A stretch of 18,916 bases of DNA, taken from contig CAZWDH010000121.1 of the NCBI GenBank assembly GCA_964632865.1, positions 1-18,916 of the forward strand, read 5' to 3'. Source of the stretch: JAHDWY01 sp964632865 (GTDB lineage Bacteria > Hydrogenedentota > Hydrogenedentia > Hydrogenedentales > SLHB01). The translations under genes were made by a program, and so were the position numbers. Shown here piece after piece: positions 9,022 to 15,711 of the stretch (positions are counted from its first letter, which is position 1; each line of letters starts with the position of its first letter). The notes under the pieces were generated by a model. The model searched no databases. It worked only from the letters and a program-made list of their open reading frames with translations, and was not told where the DNA came from.

Positions 9022-10478
9022 TGGGGCGGACGCGTCTCTCCGCCGCGGGAGCCAGGGTAACGCTCGTTTTCGGCGAGCCAATTCAGCAATTGATCGGTGA
9101 GTCCGCGCCGGACGGAATCCAGTGTCGAGTCGCCGATGCGATTCTCCAATTCTTGCGGGTCGTTTTCCGTGTCGTAGAGTTCGCCAGGCATCTCGGCGGG
9201 ATCCTCGGTCGTGTGCCAGAGGTTGAGCTTGTAGCGGCCGTCGTGAAGCATCGTCGCGTTGATGGGCGGGTCCCAGTATTCGCGCTGCGACGACATGCCG
9301 GAGTTGCGGTAGCAACAGATGGCGTGTTCGTGCAATCGATTGACTTTCCCGGTTGCGGCATCGAGGAGATTTCGCGCGTCGGGCATCGCATCGGGTTCCA
9401 CGCCAGCCGCCGCCAGAACGGTCGCGGCGATGTCGTGGAGTTGCGCCAAAGCGTTGATGCGCGTTCCTGGTTGAATGCGCCCGGGCCATCGAAGTAGCAG
9501 CGGCACGCGCACGTTCGCGTCGTAGAAGTGCGCGCCTTTCACCAACAAGCCGCGGTCGCCGAGCATGTCGCCGTGATCGCTCGTGAAGATGACGAGCGTG
9601 TTATTCGCAAGCCCCGTTTTTTCCAACGCATCCAGCACGCGGCCAAACTCCAGATCTGAATACGCCACGGCGGAATGATACCCGTGCCGGATCTTGCGCA
9701 GGGCTTCCGGCGTGAAGGAATCGATGTCGCCGAGGTGGTTTTGGTGACGTTCGCGCTCGATGTCCGACGGCTCCCAGGTTTGATCGGCGGCGCGGGGGAG
9801 CGGATCGGGTATCGCGTCCGCGTCGACGAGCGCGCCCATCTCTGGCGGGTAGTGCTCATAAGGGTTGTGCGGCTCGAAGATGCTCATCATGCAAAAGAAC
9901 GGCGCGGTTTCGTCACCCCGGCTGCGGAGGAAATCGATTGTCCGTTCCGCGGCCCAGTACGTCATGTGACGGTCCCGCGGCGGATGCAGCAGTTTGCGTC
10001 CTTCGGCCTTCAGCCGCGCGTAGAAGTCCGGGTCGCGCTCCTCCAGCCAGCGCGCATAGGCCTGATGCGGAGCGTCCATGTGCGCGGAGCCTTCCAGACA
10101 GGGTTCAAACACGTCGAACCCGTCATGGGGATGACGCCGGTACGACTCCTCCTCGATGGACGATACATGGAGCTTGCCGAAGAGGGCGGTGGTGTAGCCC
10201 GCCTGTTGCAGTCGCTCGGTGAACAGGACTTCGTCGTGGGGCAGGTTGTCGTAGAGCCGGTAGACGCCGTGGCCGGGGAGATGTTTGCCGGTCATCATGC
10301 TGGCCCGCGACGGCGTGCAGATGGGGTTGTTCACGTAGCAGCGCTCAAATACCGCGCCGTCCCGCGCGAGGCGGTTCAGGTTTGGCGTGTGGGCGAACGG
10401 CACGCCGTAACATCCCAGCGAATCGAAGCGCTGCTGGTCGGTCATCAAGAGCAAAATATTGGGTCGGTCTGTTGCCAC
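9018..10478 (-). CDS. Sulfatase (alkaline-phosphatase superfamily, S1), no signal peptide
   Basis: 486 residues from the GTG at 10478. That start is chosen because AAAGGAG (10493 down to 10487) lies 8 nt before it. The alternative GTG at 10496 would place this ribosome site inside the gene and add only six residues. The protein opens with the sulfatase strand NILLLMTDQQR (Asp14 a metal ligand). C-T-P-S-R follows at 54-58, where Cys54 is the residue converted to formylglycine. TSDHGDMLGDRGL carries the second metal site, and ELYDTENDPQELENRI is the usual C-terminal family signature. S1 sulfatases remove sulfate esters from carbohydrates or small molecules. The start runs straight into the first beta strand, so no export signal is visible, unlike neighbouring enzymes. 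It may act on imported, partly degraded sugars. No maturase is in the window. It runs convergently with the DUF4838 gene. Confidence 0.93.
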   Translation of the reverse strand: MATDRPNILLLMTDQQRFDSLGCYGVPFAHTPNLNRLARDGAVFERCYVNNPICTPSRASMMTGKHLPGHGVYRLYDNLPHDEVLFTERLQQAGYTTALFGKLHVSSIEEESYRRHPHDGFDVFEPCLEGSAHMDAPHQAYARWLEERDPDFYARLKAEGRKLLHPPRDRHMTYWAAERTIDFLRSRGDETAPFFCMMSIFEPHNPYEHYPPEMGALVDADAIPDPLPRAADQTWEPSDIERERHQNHLGDIDSFTPEALRKIRHGYHSAVAYSDLEFGRVLDALEKTGLANNTLVIFTSDHGDMLGDRGLLVKGAHFYDANVRVPLLLRWPGRIQPGTRINALAQLHDIAATVLAAAGVEPDAMPDARNLLDAATGKVNRLHEHAICCYRNSGMSSQREYWDPPINATMLHDGRYKLNLWHTTEDPAEMPGELYDTENDPQELENRIGDSTLDSVRRGLTDQLLNWLAENERYPGSRGGETRPPH

Positions 10479-10505
10479 GTCGAGATCTCCTTTCACGCTA
10501 CGTGC

Positions 10506-10514
10506 ACGATACCA
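10506..10514 (-). promoter_or_regulatory. Possible extended -10 element for the sulfatase gene
   Basis: On the minus strand this reads TGGTATCGT, a TGn-TATnnT pattern ending 27 bp before the GTG start. I see no convincing -35 box. The same hexamer TATCGT occurs upstream of the divergent acyltransferase gene. This is a pattern match only. Confidence 0.27.
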
Positions 10515-10615
10515 CTATTTGGCGCCGATTGCGGATTGCGGGGATTGAAGCGGATTGCCGGGGGTGGGGACTTTGGGTGTGGACATCGTGGTCGATCCCA
10601 AGTTGACGCGGATTG

Positions 10616-10727
10616 GGAGCATGGGCGTCCCGCCCGTGTTGAATTGCTGACGGCCGTGCCTGCGGATGATGTCGGGGCAAATCTGGCGATCCGGGTTCAG
10701 CGACACGGGCGAGGACGCCCATGCTCC
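10616..10727. repeat. 112-bp near-perfect inverted repeat (long hairpin)
   Basis: The left arm at 10616-10639 begins GGAGCATGGGCGTCC and continues CGCCCGTGT. The right arm at 10703-10727 is its reverse complement with one extra base. The two arms therefore pair over 24 bp with a single bulge, around a 63-nt loop. Such a structure could be a miniature mobile element, a REP/BIME-like sequence, or an RNA stem between the two divergent genes. There is no transposase nearby and no obvious target-site duplication. Confidence 0.8.
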
Positions 10728-10781
10728 TTGCTGATGTGGTCCGGGTGTTACAGGGGGTGTTGGTGGCGAAGACGGCGCGAT

Positions 10782-11001
10782 GCAGGAGGGAGGGTTTTCT
10801 TACCCGCCATTCTTGGGGTTTGTGGTTGGGCGGGTCGATTCAGCGGATAGGGAAGGGGCCAAGTTGATCGGGATGAGAGTTTGTTGGGGACTTCGCATCA
10901 ATGAGTTCTTGGCGCAGCGGGTTGGAAAACCCGCTCTCCTGTTTGCGCGCGCGGTTGTGCGGATTCCAGTCAGCCTCCCCTCTGCCTATTCGTCTATCAT
11001 G
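10782..11001. repeat. Dispersed ~220-bp intergenic repeat, copy A
   Basis: This matches copy B at 18458-18679 along its length. The best blocks are 10782-10810 (27 of 29 bases identical) and 10901-10955 (47 of 55 identical); the middle and tail are weaker. It contains one imperfect stem (GGAGGGT with ACCCGCC, 10789-10808, one mismatch). A perfect 7-bp stem GCGGGTT/AACCCGC follows at 10917-10934 with a GGAA loop. Next come CTCTCCT and an alternating GCGCGCGC tract. The exact ends are uncertain because flanking similarity fades gradually. Confidence 0.78.
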
Positions 11002-11054
11002 TCGGAGAAGGCGGTGGTCGAGTCCATGTTCTCGTGCAGTGCCGTGCTGCGTTC

Positions 11055-11063
11055 TGCTATCGT
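11055..11063 (+). promoter_or_regulatory. Possible extended -10 element for the acyltransferase gene
   Basis: TGCTATCGT fits a TGn-TATnnT extended -10 and lies 71 bp before the ATG at 11135. No clear -35 is visible. It shares the TATCGT hexamer with the minus-strand candidate upstream of the sulfatase. Support is weak. Confidence 0.27.
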
Positions 11064-11134
11064 ATCGCGGATTCCGCGTCTGCGCCTTGCGCAGTGGGGG
11101 AGCGCGGACCGCCACAGTATCGAGGGGAAGAGGG

Positions 11135-12391
11135 ATGAGCGCCACGACCGCCACCGCACCGGCTACGACTGCCAATTCGGTTGCCACGGATGAAACCCGC
11201 ACGATCACGCCGTCGCGGACCTTGCCGCAGCGGCTGGTTTCGTTGGACGCCTATCGCGGGTTTGTCATGTTCCTCATGATGGCGGAAGTGCTGCGTCTGC
11301 GCTCGGTTTCGGAGGCGTTTCCCGAGAGCGGGTTCTGGGGGTTCCTGGCCCATCACCAGTCGCACGTGCCCTGGGTGGGGTGTTCGTTGCACGACCTCAT
11401 TCAACCGTCCTTCTCGTTTATCGTGGGCGTTGCGCTGCCGTTCTCCATTGCGGCGCGCATGGCGAAGGGGCAGACGCGGACGCGATTGAGTCTGCACGCG
11501 TTCTGGCGGGCGTTCCTGCTGGTGATCCTCGGCGTATTTCTGCGGTCCACGCACGCGCAACAGACCTATTGGACCTTTGAAGACACGCTGTCGCAGATCG
11601 GCCTCGGTTACGGATTCCTGTTCCTGCTGGGGTTCCGCAAGGTGCGCGACCAGTGGATCGCCCTCGGCGCGATCCTGTTCGGGTATTGGCTGGCCTTCGC
11701 GCTGTACCCATTGCCCGGACCCGACTTCGATTGGGCCGCTATCGGCCTCAGCCCCGGTGCGCCGGATCAATTGACCGGCTTCGCGGCGCACTGGAACAAG
11801 AACACGAATGCGGCGTGGGCCTTCGACCAGTGGTTCCTGAACCTTTTTCCGCGTCAGGAGCCGTTCATCCGAAACGGGGGAGGGTACTCGACGCTGAGCT
11901 TCATCCCCACACTGGCCACGATGATCCTCGGACTCATTGGCGGGGAAGTGTTGCGCAGCGAACGCACGCCGAACCAGAAGATTCGCTGGATGGTCGTTGC
12001 CGGATTCGCCGCAATGTTTGCGGGCTGGCTACTTGGCGCGCTCGGGATTTGCCCCGTGGTCAAACGGATCTGGACGCCGAGCTGGGTCTTGTTCAGAGGC
12101 GGCTGGTGTTTCCTGTTGCTCGCGCTGTTCTACGCGATCATCGACAAGTTCGACTTTAAGAAATGGAGTTTCCCGCTGGTGGTTATTGGGATGAACTCGA
12201 TCGCTGCATATTGCATTGCGCATCTTTTTGACGGCTTCATTCACGAGAATCTGAAAATCCATCTCGGGCAGGACTTCTTCAAACTCTTCGGAGCGGAATA
12301 CGAAGCGTTCTTCCACGGCGCCACAGTGTTGTTGGGATTCTGGCTCATTCTATTCTGGATGTATCGACGGCGAATCTTTCTGCGCATTTAG
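11135..12391 (+). CDS. Multi-pass membrane acyltransferase, DUF5009 / HGSNAT-like (COG4299)
   Basis: 418 residues from the ATG at 11135. A GGGGAAGAGGG purine stretch (11124-11134) abuts this ATG. The frame is open further upstream, but that part is Arg/Cys-rich and falls in the dispersed repeat, so it is excluded. Residues 1-30 are an Ala/Thr-rich cytoplasmic tail. LDAYRGF (37-43) opens the first membrane helix. LHDLIQPSFSFIVGVALPFS, with His86-Asp87, matches the conserved site of this family. Roughly ten further hydrophobic segments follow, and the chain ends in a basic YRRRIFLRI tail. The human relative, heparan-alpha-glucosaminide N-acetyltransferase, moves acetyl from acetyl-CoA across a membrane to a sugar amine. 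Bacterial members are common in glycan-utilisation loci, but substrates are mostly unknown. It may modify a sugar released by the neighbouring hydrolases. Confidence 0.85.
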   Translation: MSATTATAPATTANSVATDETRTITPSRTLPQRLVSLDAYRGFVMFLMMAEVLRLRSVSEAFPESGFWGFLAHHQSHVPWVGCSLHDLIQPSFSFIVGVALPFSIAARMAKGQTRTRLSLHAFWRAFLLVILGVFLRSTHAQQTYWTFEDTLSQIGLGYGFLFLLGFRKVRDQWIALGAILFGYWLAFALYPLPGPDFDWAAIGLSPGAPDQLTGFAAHWNKNTNAAWAFDQWFLNLFPRQEPFIRNGGGYSTLSFIPTLATMILGLIGGEVLRSERTPNQKIRWMVVAGFAAMFAGWLLGALGICPVVKRIWTPSWVLFRGGWCFLLLALFYAIIDKFDFKKWSFPLVVIGMNSIAAYCIAHLFDGFIHENLKIHLGQDFFKLFGAEYEAFFHGATVLLGFWLILFWMYRRRIFLRI

Positions 12392-12426
12392 CGTAAGGGA
12401 ATGAGCAGCCCAACATCCCCCTAAAT

Positions 12427-12447
12427 CCCCCTTCAAAGGGGGACTTT
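12427..12447. repeat. CCCCCTT/AAGGGGG hairpin, possible terminator or dispersed repeat
   Basis: Seven pairs close on a CA loop at 12427-12442, and ACTTT follows. It lies 35 bp after the acyltransferase stop. The sequence before it (CATCCCCCTAAAT, 12415-12426) gives the whole block a look seen in intergenic repeats of many environmental bacteria. A weak terminator is an alternative. Confidence 0.5.
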
Positions 12448-12521
12448 AAGCGGAGTTTCGTAAGGTTCTTGGGTCGGGTTGGCGTTCAGGGCATTCGTTT
12501 CGTTGATGAAAGGTTGTGATC

Positions 12522-13397
12522 GTGATCCCTATTCTCATTGCCGTCATCGCGGCGGCTGAATTTCCTGCGGGGCTCGTCGAGTTCACTGCGTACGAGGGTA
12601 ATCCTGTGTTCGAAGGCGCGGGGCCCGGTCATTGGGATGAACGTATTCGCGAACGCGGCTGGATCATCCACGAAGATGGTCAGTACCACCTGTGGTACAC
12701 GGGCTACACCGGGTCCGAAGACGCGACGAAGAAACTCGGTTACGCGACGTCGCCGGACGGGATCGCGTGGACGCGCTACCCGGGCAATCCTATCTACGAC
12801 GCCCATTGGATGGAGGACATGTGCGTGGTGAAGCGCGACGGCACGTACTATATGTTTGCCGAAGGGAAGGACGATCAGCCGCACCTGCTCACGTCGACGG
12901 ACCGCGTCTATTGGACGCGGCAAGGCCAACTCGACATCCGCAAGACGGACGGCGAACCCATCCCGCCGGGGCCCTACGGCACGCCGGCGGTGTTCATCGA
13001 AAACGGGATGTGGCATCTCCTGTACGAGCGGAATGATGAAGCGATTTGGCTGGCCACATCGAATGATGCGCTTCATTGGACTCACGTTCAGGACGACCCC
13101 GTCATGGTGCCGGGTCCGGACGACTACGACGCCGGGATGATCGCGATGAACCAGGTGATCAAACGGGACGGTCGATATTACGCCTACTACCACGGCCTCG
13201 TGCGCGACTCGAAACCCGAGGAGTGGACGACGTGCATCGCTGCTTCTGAGGATCTGCTCCACTGGACCAAGTTCGCGGGCAACCCCATCCTTCGCGACAA
13301 CAAATCCAGCGCCGTATTCGTGGACACGCCGAAAGGGCCACGGCTTTACACTATGCACCCCGCCGTATGCCTGCACACCAGCCGGAAGTCCCCATAA
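12522..13397 (+). CDS. GH43/GH32/GH130-like five-bladed beta-propeller protein
   Basis: 291 residues from the GTG at 12522, which has GAAAGG (12508-12513) 8 nt upstream. The GTG at 12516 has only 2 nt of spacing, and a stop at 12507 excludes anything earlier. A short hydrophobic stretch (PILIAVIAAA) may be an export signal but is shorter than usual. The body shows repeated propeller blades of the type DG-Y-LWYTG followed by S-DG--W-R: YHLWYTGYTG, ATSPDGIAWTRYPGNP, GTYYMFAEGKDD, STDRVYWTR, GMWHLLYERND, SNDALHWTH, GRYYAYYHG, SEDLLHWTKFAGNP. This is the pattern of GH43, GH32/68 and GH130 enzymes that act on arabinan, xylan, fructan or mannosides. Acidic residues in WMEDMCVV and DDYDAGMIAM are candidate catalytic positions. 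The chain fits a single propeller with no carbohydrate-binding module. The precise family cannot be chosen by eye. Confidence 0.75.
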   Translation: MIPILIAVIAAAEFPAGLVEFTAYEGNPVFEGAGPGHWDERIRERGWIIHEDGQYHLWYTGYTGSEDATKKLGYATSPDGIAWTRYPGNPIYDAHWMEDMCVVKRDGTYYMFAEGKDDQPHLLTSTDRVYWTRQGQLDIRKTDGEPIPPGPYGTPAVFIENGMWHLLYERNDEAIWLATSNDALHWTHVQDDPVMVPGPDDYDAGMIAMNQVIKRDGRYYAYYHGLVRDSKPEEWTTCIAASEDLLHWTKFAGNPILRDNKSSAVFVDTPKGPRLYTMHPAVCLHTSRKSP

Positions 13398-13451
13398 ATC
13401 CGTGAAGATCGGTGCCGGAATAGGGCCGAGTGGCTGCAGGGCGGTTGTGCA

Positions 13452-13478
13452 GTGGCGCGCGAAGGGAACGCGCGCTAC
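13452..13478. terminator. Strong GC hairpin between propeller gene and kinase gene
   Basis: GTGGCGCGCG pairs with CGCGCGCTAC through ten base pairs including one G-T, around the 7-nt loop AAGGGAA. It starts 54 bp after the propeller gene's stop. Downstream sequence is AT-richer (GAATTTATT) but lacks a clean T-run. It could be a terminator separating the two transcription units, or a regulatory hairpin before the kinase promoter region. Confidence 0.42.
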
Positions 13479-13516
13479 CTCAGAGAATTTATTCGCTGGC
13501 GGAATATGTTGCGACG

Positions 13517-13525
13517 TGCTAGGCT
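13517..13525 (+). promoter_or_regulatory. Possible extended -10 element for the kinase operon
   Basis: TGCTAGGCT fits a TGn-TAnnnT extended -10 and ends 45 bp before the kinase GTG, downstream of the GC hairpin. No good -35 is seen. It resembles the candidate elements at 11055 and 10506 in position and form. Confidence 0.28.
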
Positions 13526-13570
13526 GAGAACGGGCGCGTTGAAGAATTTGCGGCGCAGCAGGGGGGACAG

Positions 13571-15700
13571 GTGGCGTCGTCGTTTGGGTCTGGTTCGCGA
13601 TTGGGGAAATATCGACTCATTCGCTTCCTGGGGAGAGGGGCGATGGGGGTCGTTTTTCTTGCCGAAGACGAAACGCTTGGCCGTGAAATCGCGCTGAAAA
13701 TTCTCGATTCAGACGCAGTAACCATTCCCGATTTCGAAGCCCGGTTTCGCCAGGAAGCGCGAACCGTTGCCCGTTTGCAGCATCCGAATATCGTGCCGAT
13801 CCACGCCCTCGAATCGTTTGACGACGTCCTGGCAATCGATATGGCATTCATGGAGCGCGGTCCCCTCAGCAGGGTCGGCGCCGGTCCTGAACAAGCCGTT
13901 CGTTGGGCGGCGGATGTACTAGGCGCCCTCCAACGTTGCCACCTCTCGGGAATCGTTCACCGCGACGTTAAGCCGAGCAATATCCTGCTGGACGCCGAGA
14001 ACCACGCACGGTTGTCAGACTTTGGGTTGGCCAAGCTGCTGGCTGTCGAGCACTCGATTCGGATACGAAGTTCGGTATCTTCCTGCATGTTCGTTGGTAC
14101 CCCCCGATACGCGCCGCCGGAGGCTTGGGACGGTGGAGAGCCTTGTCCCGCGTGGGATATTTACTCACTTGGAATGGTTATCTACGAAAAGCTTGCCCCG
14201 GAGTTTCCCTTTAACGCGACCAGCCCATTGGGGATTCTCAAGCAACTCACTTCAAAGCAGGTCCCTGCCCTCGTCTCCGTGAATCCAGACGTATCGGAGA
14301 AACTCAGTGACACGGTTGCGGCAATGATGTCGCCGAACCCGGCCGAGCGGCCTCAGGACGGGGCCACCGCTCTTGAGATGATTCTGGATACCCCAGAGTT
14401 TGCCCGACTGGGTATCGCAGCCGATGAAACGATGATACACCGTAGATCGCGTGTGAAATCGTTTTTTAGAAGAATCGCAACACACGTGCGTCGAGAAGCG
14501 TTGAAGGTTTCGTTGGCCTTTCTCGTGGCGTTCCTGGTGATTCTGGTCCCGACATTACTTTGGGTGGTGACACCACGTTTGGGCGGTCGAGATGCCCGAG
14601 ACGTAATATCGTACCCGCTGGATCTCGCCTCCCCGCAGGTTTTTGACACGGTCGAGCCCTCGGGGCCCTTTGTTTGGCCAGCCCACTGGCTCATGGTACC
14701 AACGGGCGTTGGAGACCAATGGCGGATACTTGCATCAGCTGAGACTCACGTTTGGGATATGACGGCCAAACGGACGGAAAACGACCGGATATCGATTAGC
14801 GGAAAGTGGGCCGAGTACGGCGATTCGACCGCCAGGCTGTTCCGGTACGGAGAATGCCGGGGGACAGGTCGATTTATTCCCGGGCAAAACGAAATAGCGG
14901 TGGCGTTGGAGTTCAGCGACCGTTGGGACGGTAGCGCGCGGTCGCGGTCATTTCTGATTCGGCCCGGAGTGACAGCGCTGACGGCGGAAGCGTTCCTAAG
15001 TGATATGGAAACCCGCGACTATGTTCCTGCGTTGCTTTACAACGAGATCCAACCGCGCGACCTTGCCTGGCTAACCGAATTCGAGCAGTTCTGGCTCAGG
15101 CGGGTGACGGATGTGATCACGGTGCCGTACATCGATTCACGCGCAGAGGAGATCCGTATAGACGGGATGCTCTCCGAATCCACGTGGCAGAGCACCCTGG
15201 CTCGACAGCCGGAGCAAGCCGGCCAGATCGTGAGCACGGACGGGGCGGATGGAATGCTTAAGATTCGGTATTCATCTGACGCCCTCTACCTGGGGGTTCG
15301 TGGTGAAGGGTTATCGCCGGACAGCGTGCTCGAAGTTGGTCTCCTCACAACGTATGACGTGCAAACGGCTGATTCGCCGCGATGGATGGCACGGATTCGT
15401 GGAAACAAGATTCTAATGGCCGAGTACTCGCAAAACCAGGAGCGCGTGGCGTGGCATTGCGACTGGCAAAGTGTATCGACCTTCACCACGGGTGTGTTTC
15501 AAGCCGAAGTGCGGATTCCGTTTGGCGGTCTTCCGGAAGCGATACCAGATGCAGAGCAGCGTTGGCGCTTGTCCTGCGATGTGCATGCGGAAGACGATGA
15601 GGTGATGGCTTCTCCGGTCTTGGCCTGGGGCGGGGCCAACCACTCCGACCTGGATCGCGGAGTCTTGATCGTTTTCGGGCTACAGGAGACTCTTCAATAG
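13571..15700 (+). CDS. Transmembrane Ser/Thr protein kinase with extracytoplasmic CBM9-like domain
   Basis: 709 residues. The GTG start has a purine-rich AGGGGGGACAG just before it. The Hanks-type kinase domain spans about 14-280: GRGAMGVVF glycine loop (21-29), Lys43 in ALKIL, catalytic HRDVKPSN (His130-Arg131-Asp132), DFG at 150-152, a Ser-rich activation loop, YAPPE in place of APE, and DIYSLGMVIYE. All catalytic residues are present. A basic stretch (HRRSRVKSFFRR) precedes one membrane helix at about 311-333, so the kinase is inside and the last 375 residues outside. The outer part has an unrecognised beta-rich segment (about 335-520). A region resembling carbohydrate-binding family 9 (about 525-705) follows, beginning EIRIDGMLSESTW. 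The likely role is sensing an extracellular ligand, possibly sugar, and phosphorylating cytoplasmic proteins. The stop lies 11 bp before the next start, so the two genes form an operon. Confidence 0.88.
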   Translation: MASSFGSGSRLGKYRLIRFLGRGAMGVVFLAEDETLGREIALKILDSDAVTIPDFEARFRQEARTVARLQHPNIVPIHALESFDDVLAIDMAFMERGPLSRVGAGPEQAVRWAADVLGALQRCHLSGIVHRDVKPSNILLDAENHARLSDFGLAKLLAVEHSIRIRSSVSSCMFVGTPRYAPPEAWDGGEPCPAWDIYSLGMVIYEKLAPEFPFNATSPLGILKQLTSKQVPALVSVNPDVSEKLSDTVAAMMSPNPAERPQDGATALEMILDTPEFARLGIAADETMIHRRSRVKSFFRRIATHVRREALKVSLAFLVAFLVILVPTLLWVVTPRLGGRDARDVISYPLDLASPQVFDTVEPSGPFVWPAHWLMVPTGVGDQWRILASAETHVWDMTAKRTENDRISISGKWAEYGDSTARLFRYGECRGTGRFIPGQNEIAVALEFSDRWDGSARSRSFLIRPGVTALTAEAFLSDMETRDYVPALLYNEIQPRDLAWLTEFEQFWLRRVTDVITVPYIDSRAEEIRIDGMLSESTWQSTLARQPEQAGQIVSTDGADGMLKIRYSSDALYLGVRGEGLSPDSVLEVGLLTTYDVQTADSPRWMARIRGNKILMAEYSQNQERVAWHCDWQSVSTFTTGVFQAEVRIPFGGLPEAIPDAEQRWRLSCDVHAEDDEVMASPVLAWGGANHSDLDRGVLIVFGLQETLQ

Positions 15701-15711
15701 GAACAGGGCCA

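Larger units (their letters stand above)
10515..11054. other. Gene-free, repeat-rich intergenic region
   Basis: This stretch lies between the divergent sulfatase and acyltransferase genes. It starts with several close copies of a GCGGATTG-like word (about 10527-10615). The 112-bp inverted repeat comes next, then copy A of the dispersed repeat. Open frames crossing it are Arg/Cys-rich with no domain resemblance and no good ribosome sites, so no protein gene is called here. Confidence 0.7.

Noticed and set aside
10479..10496. GTG at 10496 as the sulfatase start
   Set aside because: The strong AAAGGAG lies inside the extra six codons and is ideally spaced for the GTG at 10478.
9675..10850. 391-codon plus-strand open frame across the sulfatase and the intergenic repeats
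   Set aside because: Most of it is antisense to the sulfatase core and the rest crosses the inverted repeat and copy A of the dispersed repeat; no ribosome site or domain.
10782..11001. Interpreting the two ~220-bp repeats as CRISPR or insertion-sequence ends
   Set aside because: There are only two copies 7.7 kb apart in direct orientation, no spacer periodicity, and no transposase between them, so a composite transposon or CRISPR array is not supported.
10901..11134. Upstream extension of the acyltransferase to the ATG at 10901
   Set aside because: The 78-residue extension is Arg/Cys-rich, lies in the dispersed repeat and has no family similarity. The Ala/Thr tail from the ATG at 11135 leads directly into the first family motif.
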